The notes under the pieces are model-generated. The model was not told the origin of the DNA. It did not search any database and saw only the letters and a list, made by a program, of their open reading frames with translations. The translations under genes were made by a program, and so were the position numbers. From Aliidiomarina haloalkalitolerans (GTDB lineage: Bacteria > Pseudomonadota > Gammaproteobacteria > Enterobacterales > Alteromonadaceae), in NCBI RefSeq assembly GCF_003987315.1, contig NZ_PIPI01000003.1, forward strand, positions 1 to 64,000: a stretch of 64,000 nucleotides of DNA, read 5' to 3'. Below are positions 6,249-13,614 of the stretch, piece after piece (the stretch's first letter is position 1; each line of letters opens with the position of its first letter).

Positions 6249-9002
6249 ATGAATTGGATTGGCTCACGGTGGTGGAAGTTCGACTTTCACAATCATACTC
6301 CGGTCTCGGATGATTATGGGAAAGGCCCGGACCAGGCCCTGCATAAACAGATATCCCATAAGAATTGGCTTCTCAACTACATGCGGCAAGGCATCGATTG
6401 CGTCGCGGTGACGGATCACAATTCAGGTGCCTGGATTGATCCACTAAAGCAGGCACTCCTAGAGTTGTCATCCGAAGGCCATCCGGACTATCGACCGCTC
6501 TATCTGTTCCCCGGCGTCGAGATTACCGTTCAGGGGAATATCCATATTCTGGCTATTTTCGGCACAGAAAAGACCACCTCGGACATTGATTCTCTTCTCG
6601 GCGCTGTGAGGTATCGAGCCACCAAAGGAAGAAGCGACGGCTGCACTGAATGCTCTGCTGTTGAGGTAATTGACGAAATAGCAAGATCTGGCGGGTTGGC
6701 GATCCCTGCTCATGTCGATCAGGCCAACGGACTTTTTACAGTTTGTTCCGGAAACACACTTGAGCAGGTTCTCGACAACAAGAATGTATTTGCCATGGAG
6801 GTCACGGACCTTGCGCAGGTAAAGCCGCAGCTCTACATCGGCAAGAATTTGCAATGGGCGGAAGTTATTGGAACCGATTCCCATCATCCATCCGGAACGG
6901 ACGGTCAACGCTACCCTGGGAGTCACTTTACCTGGGTAAAAATGTCGGAGCCATCCTATGACGGATTGCGGCTGGCACTCATTGATGGTGCTCTCTCTCT
7001 GAAGCGTTCGGACCGTTTCACCGGTGACCCCAATACCCATGGGCAACTTGCCATCGAAAGCATCGTGGTTGACGACGCGAAGTACCTGGGCAGAGGTCAA
7101 TCCTTTTTCTGCCAACTGAACCCTTGGCTCAACACCATCATTGGTGGTCGAGGCACCGGAAAATCGACTTCGTTGGAGTTCCTCCGGATTGCTCTCAAAC
7201 GGAAGGGAGAGATACCTAGAAATCTGGAAAAGGAATTCGCTAAGTACAGCCAAACCTCGGGCAGCCGTCAGGATGAAGGACTCTTAACGGATTCCACGAA
7301 CATCACGGTCGGTTTTCGAAAAGACGGCGGCCGTTTTCGAATCACCTGGTCTAACGCCGAAAGCAAATATGCCATAGAGGAAGAGTCCGCTCCCGGAACC
7401 TGGAGCGCTTCCGAGGGAGACATAGCACAACGATTCCCCGTCAGAATTTACAGCCAGAAGCAGATTTTCGAGCTGGCGAAGCATCCCCAGGCGCTGTTGC
7501 AAGTCGTCGATGATGCCCCGGCGGTCAATCATCGTGATTGGCAACTTGAATGGGACGAACTGGTTTCCAAATATCTCTCTATTCGCGCCCAGGAGCGTGA
7601 AGTCCAGTCTGGCCTTCAGGAAGAATCGGTAATCAAGGGGCAGCTTGAGGACGTCAAACGCAAGCTCGAGGTATTTGAAAAGGCAGGTCACGCGGATGTC
7701 CTTAAGGCTTACCAGCTCAGACAAAACCAGAGCAAGTCCATCGACTCTTGGGAAAAGCTTTGGGAAGGTTCCGCTAAACAGGTCCGGGATATTTCAGGAA
7801 GCCTGTTGCCACCAGAATTAGATTCACAGCATTTCAATGTTGAGGTTGCAGATGATAAAGAGCTGATCGACGCTGCAGCGGACATCCGTGCGACCTTTGA
7901 GACACTTCAGAGTGAGATGAATTCAATCGCGCAGCGGATTGATGATGCGAAGAGCGCATGGAATCAAGCCCGGCCAGATCTTAAAATATCGAAAAAAATT
8001 ACAACAGCGAACCAGGAATACACCGACCTCCTCGGTCAACTCAGCGCAGCAGGTGCGGGCGATCCTTCCGGATATGGTCTTCTGGTTAAACAGCGGCAAG
8101 ATCTCGAGGAGAAGCTCAAGGGGTTCAGTAAGAAGAGAGAAGCTCTTGTGCAGTATCAGAAGGGCGCTGAAGAGTGCTTGGTCAAGCTCCATGAGCATCG
8201 GGCCAAGATAACCATGCTTCGCGAGGATTTTCTCAAGGCTACCCTCGTTGGCAACTCATATGTACAGATCAATGTTATCCCATTTGGAAACAAGCTCACG
8301 GTTGAGGAAGAGTTCCGTAACCTAATCGATCGGGGCAATGGCGGCTTTGATCGCGACATCGGCGTGGTCGACGGGGATGAGGGCCTACTGGCCACACTAA
8401 CGCAGAACTCTTCCAATACCATGGACGAAAAAATTGCAGCATTGAAATCATCGCTGCTCGCCATTCATGCAAACGATACAACGGCGGTGGATGCAGCCAA
8501 AGATCGACGTTTTGTCTCTCACATTCAAGGATTGACCCCCGAGCAAATAGATCGAATCTGGTGCTGGTTTCCCGATGACTCGCTGGATGTTAGGTACAGT
8601 CTCAAGGATGGCGAGAGCTTCAAACCTGTTGAACAGGGATCACCTGGGCAAAAGACCGCAGCCCTCCTTGCCTTTATACTTTCGTATGGTGATGAGCCTC
8701 TGGTGCTTGACCAGCCAGAAGATGATCTCGACAACCACTTGATCTATGACCTGATCGTGACGCAACTTCGGGAGATCAAACAGAGGCGACAGGTTTTGGT
8801 GGTCACGCACAACGCCAACATCGTCGTGAACGGTGATGCGGAAAATGTCATCGCCCTTGATGTAAGGTCAGGGCAGACCCGAATCGTGGCACAGGGTGGA
8901 CTCCAAGAGTCTTCCATACGGAATCAGATATGCCGAGTGATGGAAGGCGGCAAAGAGGCGTTTGACCAGAGATATAAACGAATTAATGCAGTAATCGCAT
9001 AA
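6249..9002 (+). CDS. PHP-domain phosphoesterase / SMC-like ATPase (TrlF-type)
   Basis: This 917-residue protein joins two modules. The N-terminal PHP domain has HxH at residues 14-16 (DFHNHT), VTDHN near 55, a central PAHVDQ and a late GTDSHH near 210, which are the expected metal ligands. The C-terminal half is an SMC/RecF-like ATPase: Walker A GRGTGKST at 300-307, long charged helices (about 430-700), then a signature-like SPGQKT and Walker B LVLDQPEDDLDN near 830. Family members are annotated TrlF-like AAA ATPases and are widespread in accessory islands; a nucleic-acid or anti-phage role is suspected but unproven. Here it is the first and very large cassette of an integron array, ending in attC1. 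Confidence 0.82.
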   Translation: MNWIGSRWWKFDFHNHTPVSDDYGKGPDQALHKQISHKNWLLNYMRQGIDCVAVTDHNSGAWIDPLKQALLELSSEGHPDYRPLYLFPGVEITVQGNIHILAIFGTEKTTSDIDSLLGAVRYRATKGRSDGCTECSAVEVIDEIARSGGLAIPAHVDQANGLFTVCSGNTLEQVLDNKNVFAMEVTDLAQVKPQLYIGKNLQWAEVIGTDSHHPSGTDGQRYPGSHFTWVKMSEPSYDGLRLALIDGALSLKRSDRFTGDPNTHGQLAIESIVVDDAKYLGRGQSFFCQLNPWLNTIIGGRGTGKSTSLEFLRIALKRKGEIPRNLEKEFAKYSQTSGSRQDEGLLTDSTNITVGFRKDGGRFRITWSNAESKYAIEEESAPGTWSASEGDIAQRFPVRIYSQKQIFELAKHPQALLQVVDDAPAVNHRDWQLEWDELVSKYLSIRAQEREVQSGLQEESVIKGQLEDVKRKLEVFEKAGHADVLKAYQLRQNQSKSIDSWEKLWEGSAKQVRDISGSLLPPELDSQHFNVEVADDKELIDAAADIRATFETLQSEMNSIAQRIDDAKSAWNQARPDLKISKKITTANQEYTDLLGQLSAAGAGDPSGYGLLVKQRQDLEEKLKGFSKKREALVQYQKGAEECLVKLHEHRAKITMLREDFLKATLVGNSYVQINVIPFGNKLTVEEEFRNLIDRGNGGFDRDIGVVDGDEGLLATLTQNSSNTMDEKIAALKSSLLAIHANDTTAVDAAKDRRFVSHIQGLTPEQIDRIWCWFPDDSLDVRYSLKDGESFKPVEQGSPGQKTAALLAFILSYGDEPLVLDQPEDDLDNHLIYDLIVTQLREIKQRRQVLVVTHNANIVVNGDAENVIALDVRSGQTRIVAQGGLQESSIRNQICRVMEGGKEAFDQRYKRINAVIA

Positions 9003-9068
9003 CAAGTTGCTGCACGCGGAAAAATTACTCGCTGCGCTCCTAATTTTCCGGTGAGCAAAGCGTTATGC
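8997..9068 (+). other. Integron attC site 1
   Basis: R'' GCATAAC (8997-9003) and R' GTTATGC (9062-9068) are exact reverse complements. Between them TTGCTGCACGCGG pairs with CCGGTGAGCAA, leaving two unpaired G bases on one strand only, then AAAATTA pairs with TAATTTT. Two core boxes, paired inner boxes and extrahelical bases are the hallmarks of folded attC recombination sites. The site overlaps the stop codon of the upstream gene. Confidence 0.88.
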
Positions 9069-9083
9069 CTTAGGTGGAGATTG

Positions 9084-9644
9084 ATGAAAATAGCAATTAT
9101 CGCGTGGGGATCATTGGTATGGGATCTAAGGACATTGCCGATTAAAGGTGACTGGGATAACTCAGGACCAGAGCTAAATATCGAGTTCTCTCGTGTTTCA
9201 AAAGATGGGCGTCTTACTTTGGTAATTGATCCTGATAACGGTGCAGTAGTAAACACATATTCTGCTCAAAGTAAGCGCAGCGACCTTGGTGATGCAATCG
9301 CAGACCTGAGAGATAGAGAGGGAACCGTAAGAAAGAGAATAGGATTTATCGAGGTATCGAATAACAATAATTCAAGAAAAGAGTTTAATGATCAAATAGA
9401 TGTACTTGAAAACATCCAAGCTTGGTGCAAAAAATATGACTATGATGCCGCTGTATGGACTGCTCTGCCTTCTCAATTCAAAGAGCAAACAAGCATGGAC
9501 TTTTCTATCGATAATGCCCTTGGTTATCTCCGACGCTTACCTAAATCCGCTAAAGAGAATGCCTTGGAATATATTCAAAAAGCACCGAAAGAGATTGTTA
9601 CGCCAGTGAGGTCCGAACTTGAGCGGCTCAATTATAAACTGTAA
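9084..9644 (+). CDS. GGCT-fold-like hypothetical cassette protein
   Basis: A 186-residue protein; the ATG at 9084 follows GGTGGAG. Its N-terminus MKIAIIAWGSLVWD carries the GSL signature found at the first strand of gamma-glutamylcyclotransferase-like folds, which makes such a fold likely. I do not recognise a substrate, and a catalytic glutamate cannot be assigned with confidence. The gene is a single-gene cassette: it starts 16 bases after attC1 and ends at attC2. It has no obvious promoter of its own, so transcription may come from the neighbouring cassette. Confidence 0.65.
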   Translation: MKIAIIAWGSLVWDLRTLPIKGDWDNSGPELNIEFSRVSKDGRLTLVIDPDNGAVVNTYSAQSKRSDLGDAIADLRDREGTVRKRIGFIEVSNNNNSRKEFNDQIDVLENIQAWCKKYDYDAAVWTALPSQFKEQTSMDFSIDNALGYLRRLPKSAKENALEYIQKAPKEIVTPVRSELERLNYKL

Positions 9645-9647
9645 ATG

Positions 9648-9714
9648 GCATAACAAGGGACTTCACAAGGAGCGCCGCAAAAAGCGCGGCGCCCTGTGAG
9701 CCTGAGCGTTAGCT
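9648..9714 (+). other. Integron attC site 2
   Basis: R'' GCATAAC at 9648-9654 and R' GTTAGCT at 9708-9714 flank a GC-rich stem: GGACTTCACAAGGAGCGCCGC pairs with GCGGCGCCCTGTGAGCC with a few extrahelical bases, closed by a loop of about AAAAAGC. It lies three bases after the stop codon of the upstream gene. Confidence 0.86.
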
Positions 9715-9751
9715 GTCACAACAAGATCGATCACTCTAAGGAGACCTGCAA

Positions 9752-10324
9752 GTGGGTGAATCAACAAAAGCAAAAATCAGTATAAAGGAAGGAACTATCG
9801 AGCTTGAGGGCAGCGAATCATTTGTGCGCGGCTACCTTGATGAGTTCAAGGAACTGCTCAAGACGCCGCCAAGACCTGAAACACCACAACAGCAATATCA
9901 GAAATCCAAAGCACCAGCGCCCAAAAAGGCACAGGCTAAAAAATCTGCAACGCCTAAAGCCGGTGCAGGTAAAAAATCTGCACCTAAAGTCTCAATGGAA
10001 AGGTTTGATATTCACGGTGGAGGGGATATCCCGTCACTGGAGGTTTACATGGAGGAGAAGAAGCCTGGAACAGGTAACGGCAATATTATTGCGGTTATCG
10101 GTCATTACATCACCGAGAAATTGGGTGAAGACAGTTTTTCTGAAGGGCAAATTGAATATGCGTACAAGATGCTTAAAATAAAACGCCCAAATCATCTGCG
10201 CCAGATCATGATTAACGAAAAGAATAAGAGGGACTTATTTGAAGCTAACGCAGCAGATAGTACTAAGTGGCACCTTACCCGTGCTGGTGAAATATTCGTA
10301 TCTGATACGCTTCCTGAATCATGA
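9752..10324 (+). CDS. Hypothetical cassette protein with Lys/Pro/Ala linker
   Basis: A 190-residue protein starting with GTG at 9752, eight bases after a strong TAAGGAG. It has three parts: an N-terminal segment (KISIKEGTIELEGSESFV, about 7-37), a Pro/Lys/Ala-rich flexible linker (about 38-85), and a C-terminal region that looks like a winged helix (about 100-185). Its stop overlaps the start of the next gene as ATGA, so the two are translated together and share one cassette. The linker suggests a tether or adaptor, but I recognise no known function. Confidence 0.7.
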   Translation: MGESTKAKISIKEGTIELEGSESFVRGYLDEFKELLKTPPRPETPQQQYQKSKAPAPKKAQAKKSATPKAGAGKKSAPKVSMERFDIHGGGDIPSLEVYMEEKKPGTGNGNIIAVIGHYITEKLGEDSFSEGQIEYAYKMLKIKRPNHLRQIMINEKNKRDLFEANAADSTKWHLTRAGEIFVSDTLPES

Positions 10325-11061
10325 AGATTGAGCACTTTTCTAAGTTGGCCACCCTATCGGAAAAAACGGAACTTGAGAAAGTGGAACTACTTGCGTACTT
10401 CCTTTCAGAGAACAAGCAAGAGTCCGAATTTACAGTGGGGGATGTTTCATCGTTTATCTTTGCCCTGGGCTTCGCAAAACCAAATCAAAGCCGGTTGAAG
10501 AACAAAATCATTAAGTCAAAAGCCTTTGTTAAAGGCTCAATTAAAGACACATACAGGCTTTCAGTTAAAAGACTAGAGCAGCTTAGAGAGGCCTATCCTG
10601 ATATAAATGAAGCAGAAGAGATTGTTTCTGATGACTCGATACTGCCAGAAATTCTTCTCCAGGAAACTAGACGGCCCTATCTCATAAAGCTGACTCAGCA
10701 AATAAACGCAAGTTATGAGAATAATCTATTTGATGCTTGCAGCCTAATGATGCGCAGGTTGTTAGAAGTGTTGCTAATTCATGCTTTTGAGAAGGCAGGA
10801 ATTGATGAGGATGCAAAAGACGATGAAGGAAGCTACCAAAATTTAAAAACACTCATTAATAAGGCTATCTCTAGGCCAGAAATAAAAATATCAGGTGACG
10901 TAAAAAAAGATATAGACAAGTTTCGTGAGTTGGGTAATTTGTCAGCTCATAGGGTTAAGTATAATTGTCGGAGAGACGATATTAGAACATCCAAGCTTGA
11001 ATATCGCGCGACAATCGAAGAACTACTATATATAAGTGGCCTGATCGTACAAAGCAGCTAA
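10321..11061 (+). CDS. DUF4145/HEPN-like hypothetical protein
   Basis: A 246-residue protein coupled to the preceding gene by ATGA. The C-terminal half (MMRRLLEVLLIHAFEKAG ... FRELGNLSAHRVKYN) looks like the all-helical DUF4145/HEPN-like domain often found next to restriction and other defence genes. The Arg and His in RELGNLSAH resemble the conserved R...H of these domains, but the spacing is not the strict HEPN RNase Rx4-6H, so nuclease activity is unproven. The N-terminal half seems to hold a small winged helix. The pair forms one two-gene cassette that ends in attC3. Confidence 0.7.
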   Translation: MKIEHFSKLATLSEKTELEKVELLAYFLSENKQESEFTVGDVSSFIFALGFAKPNQSRLKNKIIKSKAFVKGSIKDTYRLSVKRLEQLREAYPDINEAEEIVSDDSILPEILLQETRRPYLIKLTQQINASYENNLFDACSLMMRRLLEVLLIHAFEKAGIDEDAKDDEGSYQNLKTLINKAISRPEIKISGDVKKDIDKFRELGNLSAHRVKYNCRRDDIRTSKLEYRATIEELLYISGLIVQSS

Positions 11062-11133
11062 CAATCGGCTGCACGGTGGCCGATTTTCCTCCGCTATGCG
11101 GCTCCAAACCGACGCGTGAACCGGGCGTTAGGT
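11056..11133 (+). other. Integron attC site 3
   Basis: Left core AGCTAAC (11056-11062) and right core GTTAGGT (11127-11133). The inner boxes TCGGCTGCACG and CGTGAACCGG pair with one extrahelical G, the usual attC signature. A small terminal stem, CCGC-TATG-CGG, lies near the middle. The site overlaps the stop codon of the upstream gene. Confidence 0.85.
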
Positions 11134-11286
11134 TCTCTAGTTAATTCGTATAGTTAAGAAGCGACATGTATCTAAACGGTCATGACGTCAAGCATTACCC
11201 AGAATTCATCAAATAAATCTAAACAAAAGTTGCATACCTTAGATTGATCTATTATTATCAATCTAAGGTCAAAGTTGGAGGTCCCT

Positions 11287-11859
11287 ATGAGCGGTCAAAA
11301 TTACTCTGTATCCTCGCTGCATGAGTTTCTTGATTATGTAAGCGATAAAGGTCTTATAAAACATAATACTGCACAAAACTGGAGGAACGCCGCTTCGAGG
11401 ATTTTCGGCATCCTCGAAGAAAGTGAGCAAAGCGATGTCAGAAACATAGATATTGACTCTATTTGCCAAAGATATGCAAATCTAAAGGGCAAAGAGCTAA
11501 CCCCTTCAAGTCTTCAAACATATAGAAGCAGATTGAAATCCGCTGTTAGTGACTTCGTTAAATACACTGATGCTCCTATGTCATATCGTCCAAGCATAAG
11601 CCAGCGCTCTGCGAGAAAGAAAAGCGAAAAAGAACATGTAGTGTCAAATAGTCAGGATAAAATCAAAAAAACTCAAAACGAATCAATCCAAAGTAATCAT
11701 GTAGCTCAACTAACAAAATCAGAATCAACATACCCGATCCCGATCCCGTTACGAGAAGATTTAATTGTTCAAGTGATTGGCGTACCGTTTGATCTAACCG
11801 AGGTGGAGGCTGAAAAAATCGCGCGAGTAATTAAGGCATTAGGGGTTGGTAAAAATTAA
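11287..11859 (+). CDS. Cassette protein with a core-binding (SAM-like) domain, no catalytic domain
   Basis: Starting at the ATG at 11287, after TTGGAGG, this gives a 190-residue protein. Residues about 5-95 (LHEFLDYVSDKG...SLQTYRSRLKSAVSDFVKY) look like the N-terminal core-binding domain of tyrosine recombinases, but no catalytic domain with R, H-x-x-R and Tyr follows. Instead there is a polar linker and a short conserved-looking end (PIPLREDLIVQVIGVPFDLT). It may be a DNA-binding regulator derived from a recombinase. The cassette has a promoter-like AT-rich leader of about 150 bases and its own terminator. Confidence 0.65.
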   Translation: MSGQNYSVSSLHEFLDYVSDKGLIKHNTAQNWRNAASRIFGILEESEQSDVRNIDIDSICQRYANLKGKELTPSSLQTYRSRLKSAVSDFVKYTDAPMSYRPSISQRSARKKSEKEHVVSNSQDKIKKTQNESIQSNHVAQLTKSESTYPIPIPLREDLIVQVIGVPFDLTEVEAEKIARVIKALGVGKN

Positions 11860-11886
11860 AAAAGCGGTTTACACCGCCTTTTTAAC
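11856..11886 (+). terminator. Rho-independent terminator inside cassette 4
   Basis: GCGGT-TTAC-ACCGC (11864-11877), flanked by an A-run on the left and CTTTTT on the right. It starts right after the stop of the core-binding-domain gene, so that gene is expressed as a single unit. Confidence 0.8.
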
Positions 11887-11994
11887 AAGGAATGGGAGGC
11901 CCACACCTCTAGTCTTCGCACTTCTAGAATAGTGGATTCCTAATTTAGTATCAAGTTTCGTTGTTCGCCTCCCACTTCGGGCGAGGAAATTTGA

Positions 11995-12135
11995 ATGCGT
12001 GATATATCACACAAACCGGCTCCGCCGGGTTTTAGATGGGTGTTTTGTAGGTTCAGACGCAAGAGAAATAGCAAAGAACTTTTAGACGCGCATGAATATG
12101 GTTATAACGCTTGGTGCTTTTTAGTACGGCGTTAA
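11995..12135 (+). CDS. 46-residue cassette protein (WVFCRF...YGYNAWCFLVR)
   Basis: ATG at 11995, preceded by GCGAGGAAA, opens a frame of 46 codons that ends three bases before attC4. The peptide has the pattern P-G-F-R-W-V-F-C-x-F-R-x-K, then DAHEYGYNAWCFLVRR. Small basic aromatic proteins of this style (W-V, Y-G-Y-x-A-W-x-F-x-V-R) are, to my recollection, common in integron cassettes of Vibrio and relatives; the function is unknown. The good ribosome site and the tight fit against attC4 argue that it is real. Confidence 0.65.
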   Translation: MRDISHKPAPPGFRWVFCRFRRKRNSKELLDAHEYGYNAWCFLVRR

Positions 12136-12137
12136 GA

Positions 12138-12259
12138 ACCTAACAAAGCGATTAATACGTGTGTCACTGCGTGCCACACTAGGACAGTAACGTAGCGGTG
12201 ATTGGTGATTATACGGCTACGTCACTGCCCGTTCGCTAAAAAATTTGAACCCGTTAGCT
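12138..12259 (+). other. Integron attC site 4 (long form)
   Basis: Left core ACCTAAC (12138-12144) and right core GTTAGCT (12253-12259), 122 bases in all, the size of VCR-like sites. An inner stem pairs CAGTAACGTAGC with GCTACGTCACTG, and AGCGA near the left core pairs with TCGCT near the right. The outer pairing is weaker than in sites 1-3. Confidence 0.65.
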
Positions 12260-12272
12260 TAAACTTTTTTGA

Positions 12273-12292
12273 AGTGGTACTATAGTGACACT
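12273..12292. promoter_or_regulatory. Operator/promoter of the Phd-ParE pair
   Basis: AGTG-GT-ACTATAGT-GA-CACT is a symmetric 20-base site with a perfect ACTATAGT core. It overlaps a -10-like TACTAT and ends 17 bases before the antitoxin ATG. Phd/YefM antitoxins bind such palindromes to repress their own operon. Confidence 0.5.
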
Positions 12293-12308
12293 TTGCGAGG
12301 GCGAGCTA

Positions 12309-12565
12309 TGAAAGTTGAACTAGTAACTAACCTTAAGCGGCGAGCAACAAAGATTCTGGCCGATTTGCACGAGAGTAAAGAGGCAGTCTTGATAACGGAG
12401 CATGGCGTGCCATCGGCCTACCTGGTAGATGTTCAGGACTATGAGTTTATGCAGCGTAGATTGGCGCTGCTAGAGGGATTGTCCAAGGGAGAAAGGGCAA
12501 TTCTGGAGGGTAAGACTACCTCCCATAGCAAAGCCAGAGACCGGATGCGGAAGTGGCTCAAGTAA
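12309..12565 (+). CDS. Phd/YefM-family antitoxin
   Basis: An 85-residue protein with the Phd/YefM fold: an N-terminal DNA-binding half (LVTNLKRRATKILADLHESKEAVLITEHGVPSAYLVD) and a C-terminal toxin-binding helix. The ATG at 12309 follows GAGGGCGAG. It overlaps the toxin gene by 13 bases. The pair follows attC4 directly and may be the last cassette, although I see no attC after it. Confidence 0.85.
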
Positions 12566-12864
12566 TTTGGACACACTCGGCACTGGACCAGTTGGAGGAG
12601 ATTGCGGAGTACATCGCGCTGGATAAACCCAAAGCTGCTTCTAGCCTTGTGAAGGCTATCTTCTCTGTTGTAGACCGCCTCGAACGGTTTCCAGAGTCCG
12701 GGCATGAACCACCAGAGCTGCCAAATTCGATTTACCGTGAACTGTATGTCAGACCATGCAGAATTTTTTATAGGAATGAGGATGACATTGTTCTAATTTT
12801 GCTCGTTATGAGAGAAGAAAGACAGCTACGTAAATTTCTTTTAGATACGGAATGGGATAGTTAA
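12553..12864 (+). CDS. RelE/ParE-family toxin
   Basis: A 103-residue protein with the RelE/ParE fold (VIWTHSALDQLEEIAEYIALDKPKAA ... RELYVRPCRIFYRNEDDIVLILLVMREERQL). The Y-R-I-F-Y-R-like strand and the terminal R-E-x-R are typical. The probable start is the GTG at 12553 inside the antitoxin gene. ParE proteins poison gyrase and RelE proteins cut mRNA; the sequence alone does not decide which applies here. Confidence 0.85.
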   Translation: MAQVIWTHSALDQLEEIAEYIALDKPKAASSLVKAIFSVVDRLERFPESGHEPPELPNSIYRELYVRPCRIFYRNEDDIVLILLVMREERQLRKFLLDTEWDS

Positions 12865-13050
12865 TAATTAGGTGCATCGGAGCTAATATCGCACAGCTTT
12901 ATTTGTGTAAACCCGCAGTCATCACCCAATCCAACTGGTTAGTACATCGGTGAGTTCAACAAAAAACTCAGCAGCAAAAATCACACCAAGTTATTGAAAA
13001 TAATATAAAATATAATTTTCAATCAATAAGCAGATTCAACACGTCAAACC

Positions 13051-13347
13051 ATGCGTAAATCCGACAAAAAACTCGAAAATGAAATCATTCGGCGTTTAAC
13101 CGATGTATGTGAGACGATGAAGCCGCAGCTGACGGGCTTTGTGTGGCTTACCCACGAAGTGAATTACCAGCGCTTTCCGGCAAGCTTAGTCGTTACTTTG
13201 GTTTTTAATGACGAGGTGACAGAGCAAACTTTGTTGGAAGAATTTGCTGTCTTGTTGCCAAAGGTTCAAGCAGCACTACAGCCGGTGCTCGGTAGAGATT
13301 TGCCCGCGAAACAGATTGAAGCAAGGCGCGAACATCGATTGAATTAG
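13051..13347 (+). CDS. Conserved hypothetical protein, 98 aa
   Basis: A small soluble protein (MRKSDKKLENEIIRRLTDVCE...FVWLTHEVNYQRFPASLVVTLVF). The ATG is at 13051. Mixed alpha/beta character, no signal peptide, no membrane segment. The style resembles small conserved proteins of Alteromonadales, but I do not recognise a function. It is not enclosed by attC sites. Confidence 0.65.
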   Translation: MRKSDKKLENEIIRRLTDVCETMKPQLTGFVWLTHEVNYQRFPASLVVTLVFNDEVTEQTLLEEFAVLLPKVQAALQPVLGRDLPAKQIEARREHRLN

Positions 13348-13614
13348 TTATTTCACCCAAAATAAAACACCGAATAGAAAACTATCCGGCGTTCACTTAA
13401 AGCCTACGAAAAACAAGGCGAGAAAGTAGCTCACCGAACCTGCACGTGCTATAACATATAAACGAATAGCTAAAAACACTGCAATAATATATGCTTAAAA
13501 CAGATTATATGTTCTCTAATAAGATGATTTACAACGTTTTAATGTTCTAAATAAACGCTGCAATAATCACTGCAAATATGGAGTGTCCTAGTCACTTTAC
13601 ACCTGGTGTCGACG

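Noticed and set aside
6468-7253. 261-codon minus-strand ORF
   Set aside because: Antisense shadow of the PHP-SMC gene, whose motifs are clear on the + strand.
12865-13050. Possible fifth attC after the Phd-ParE pair
   Set aside because: No paired core boxes; GTTAGTA near 12937 has no left partner.
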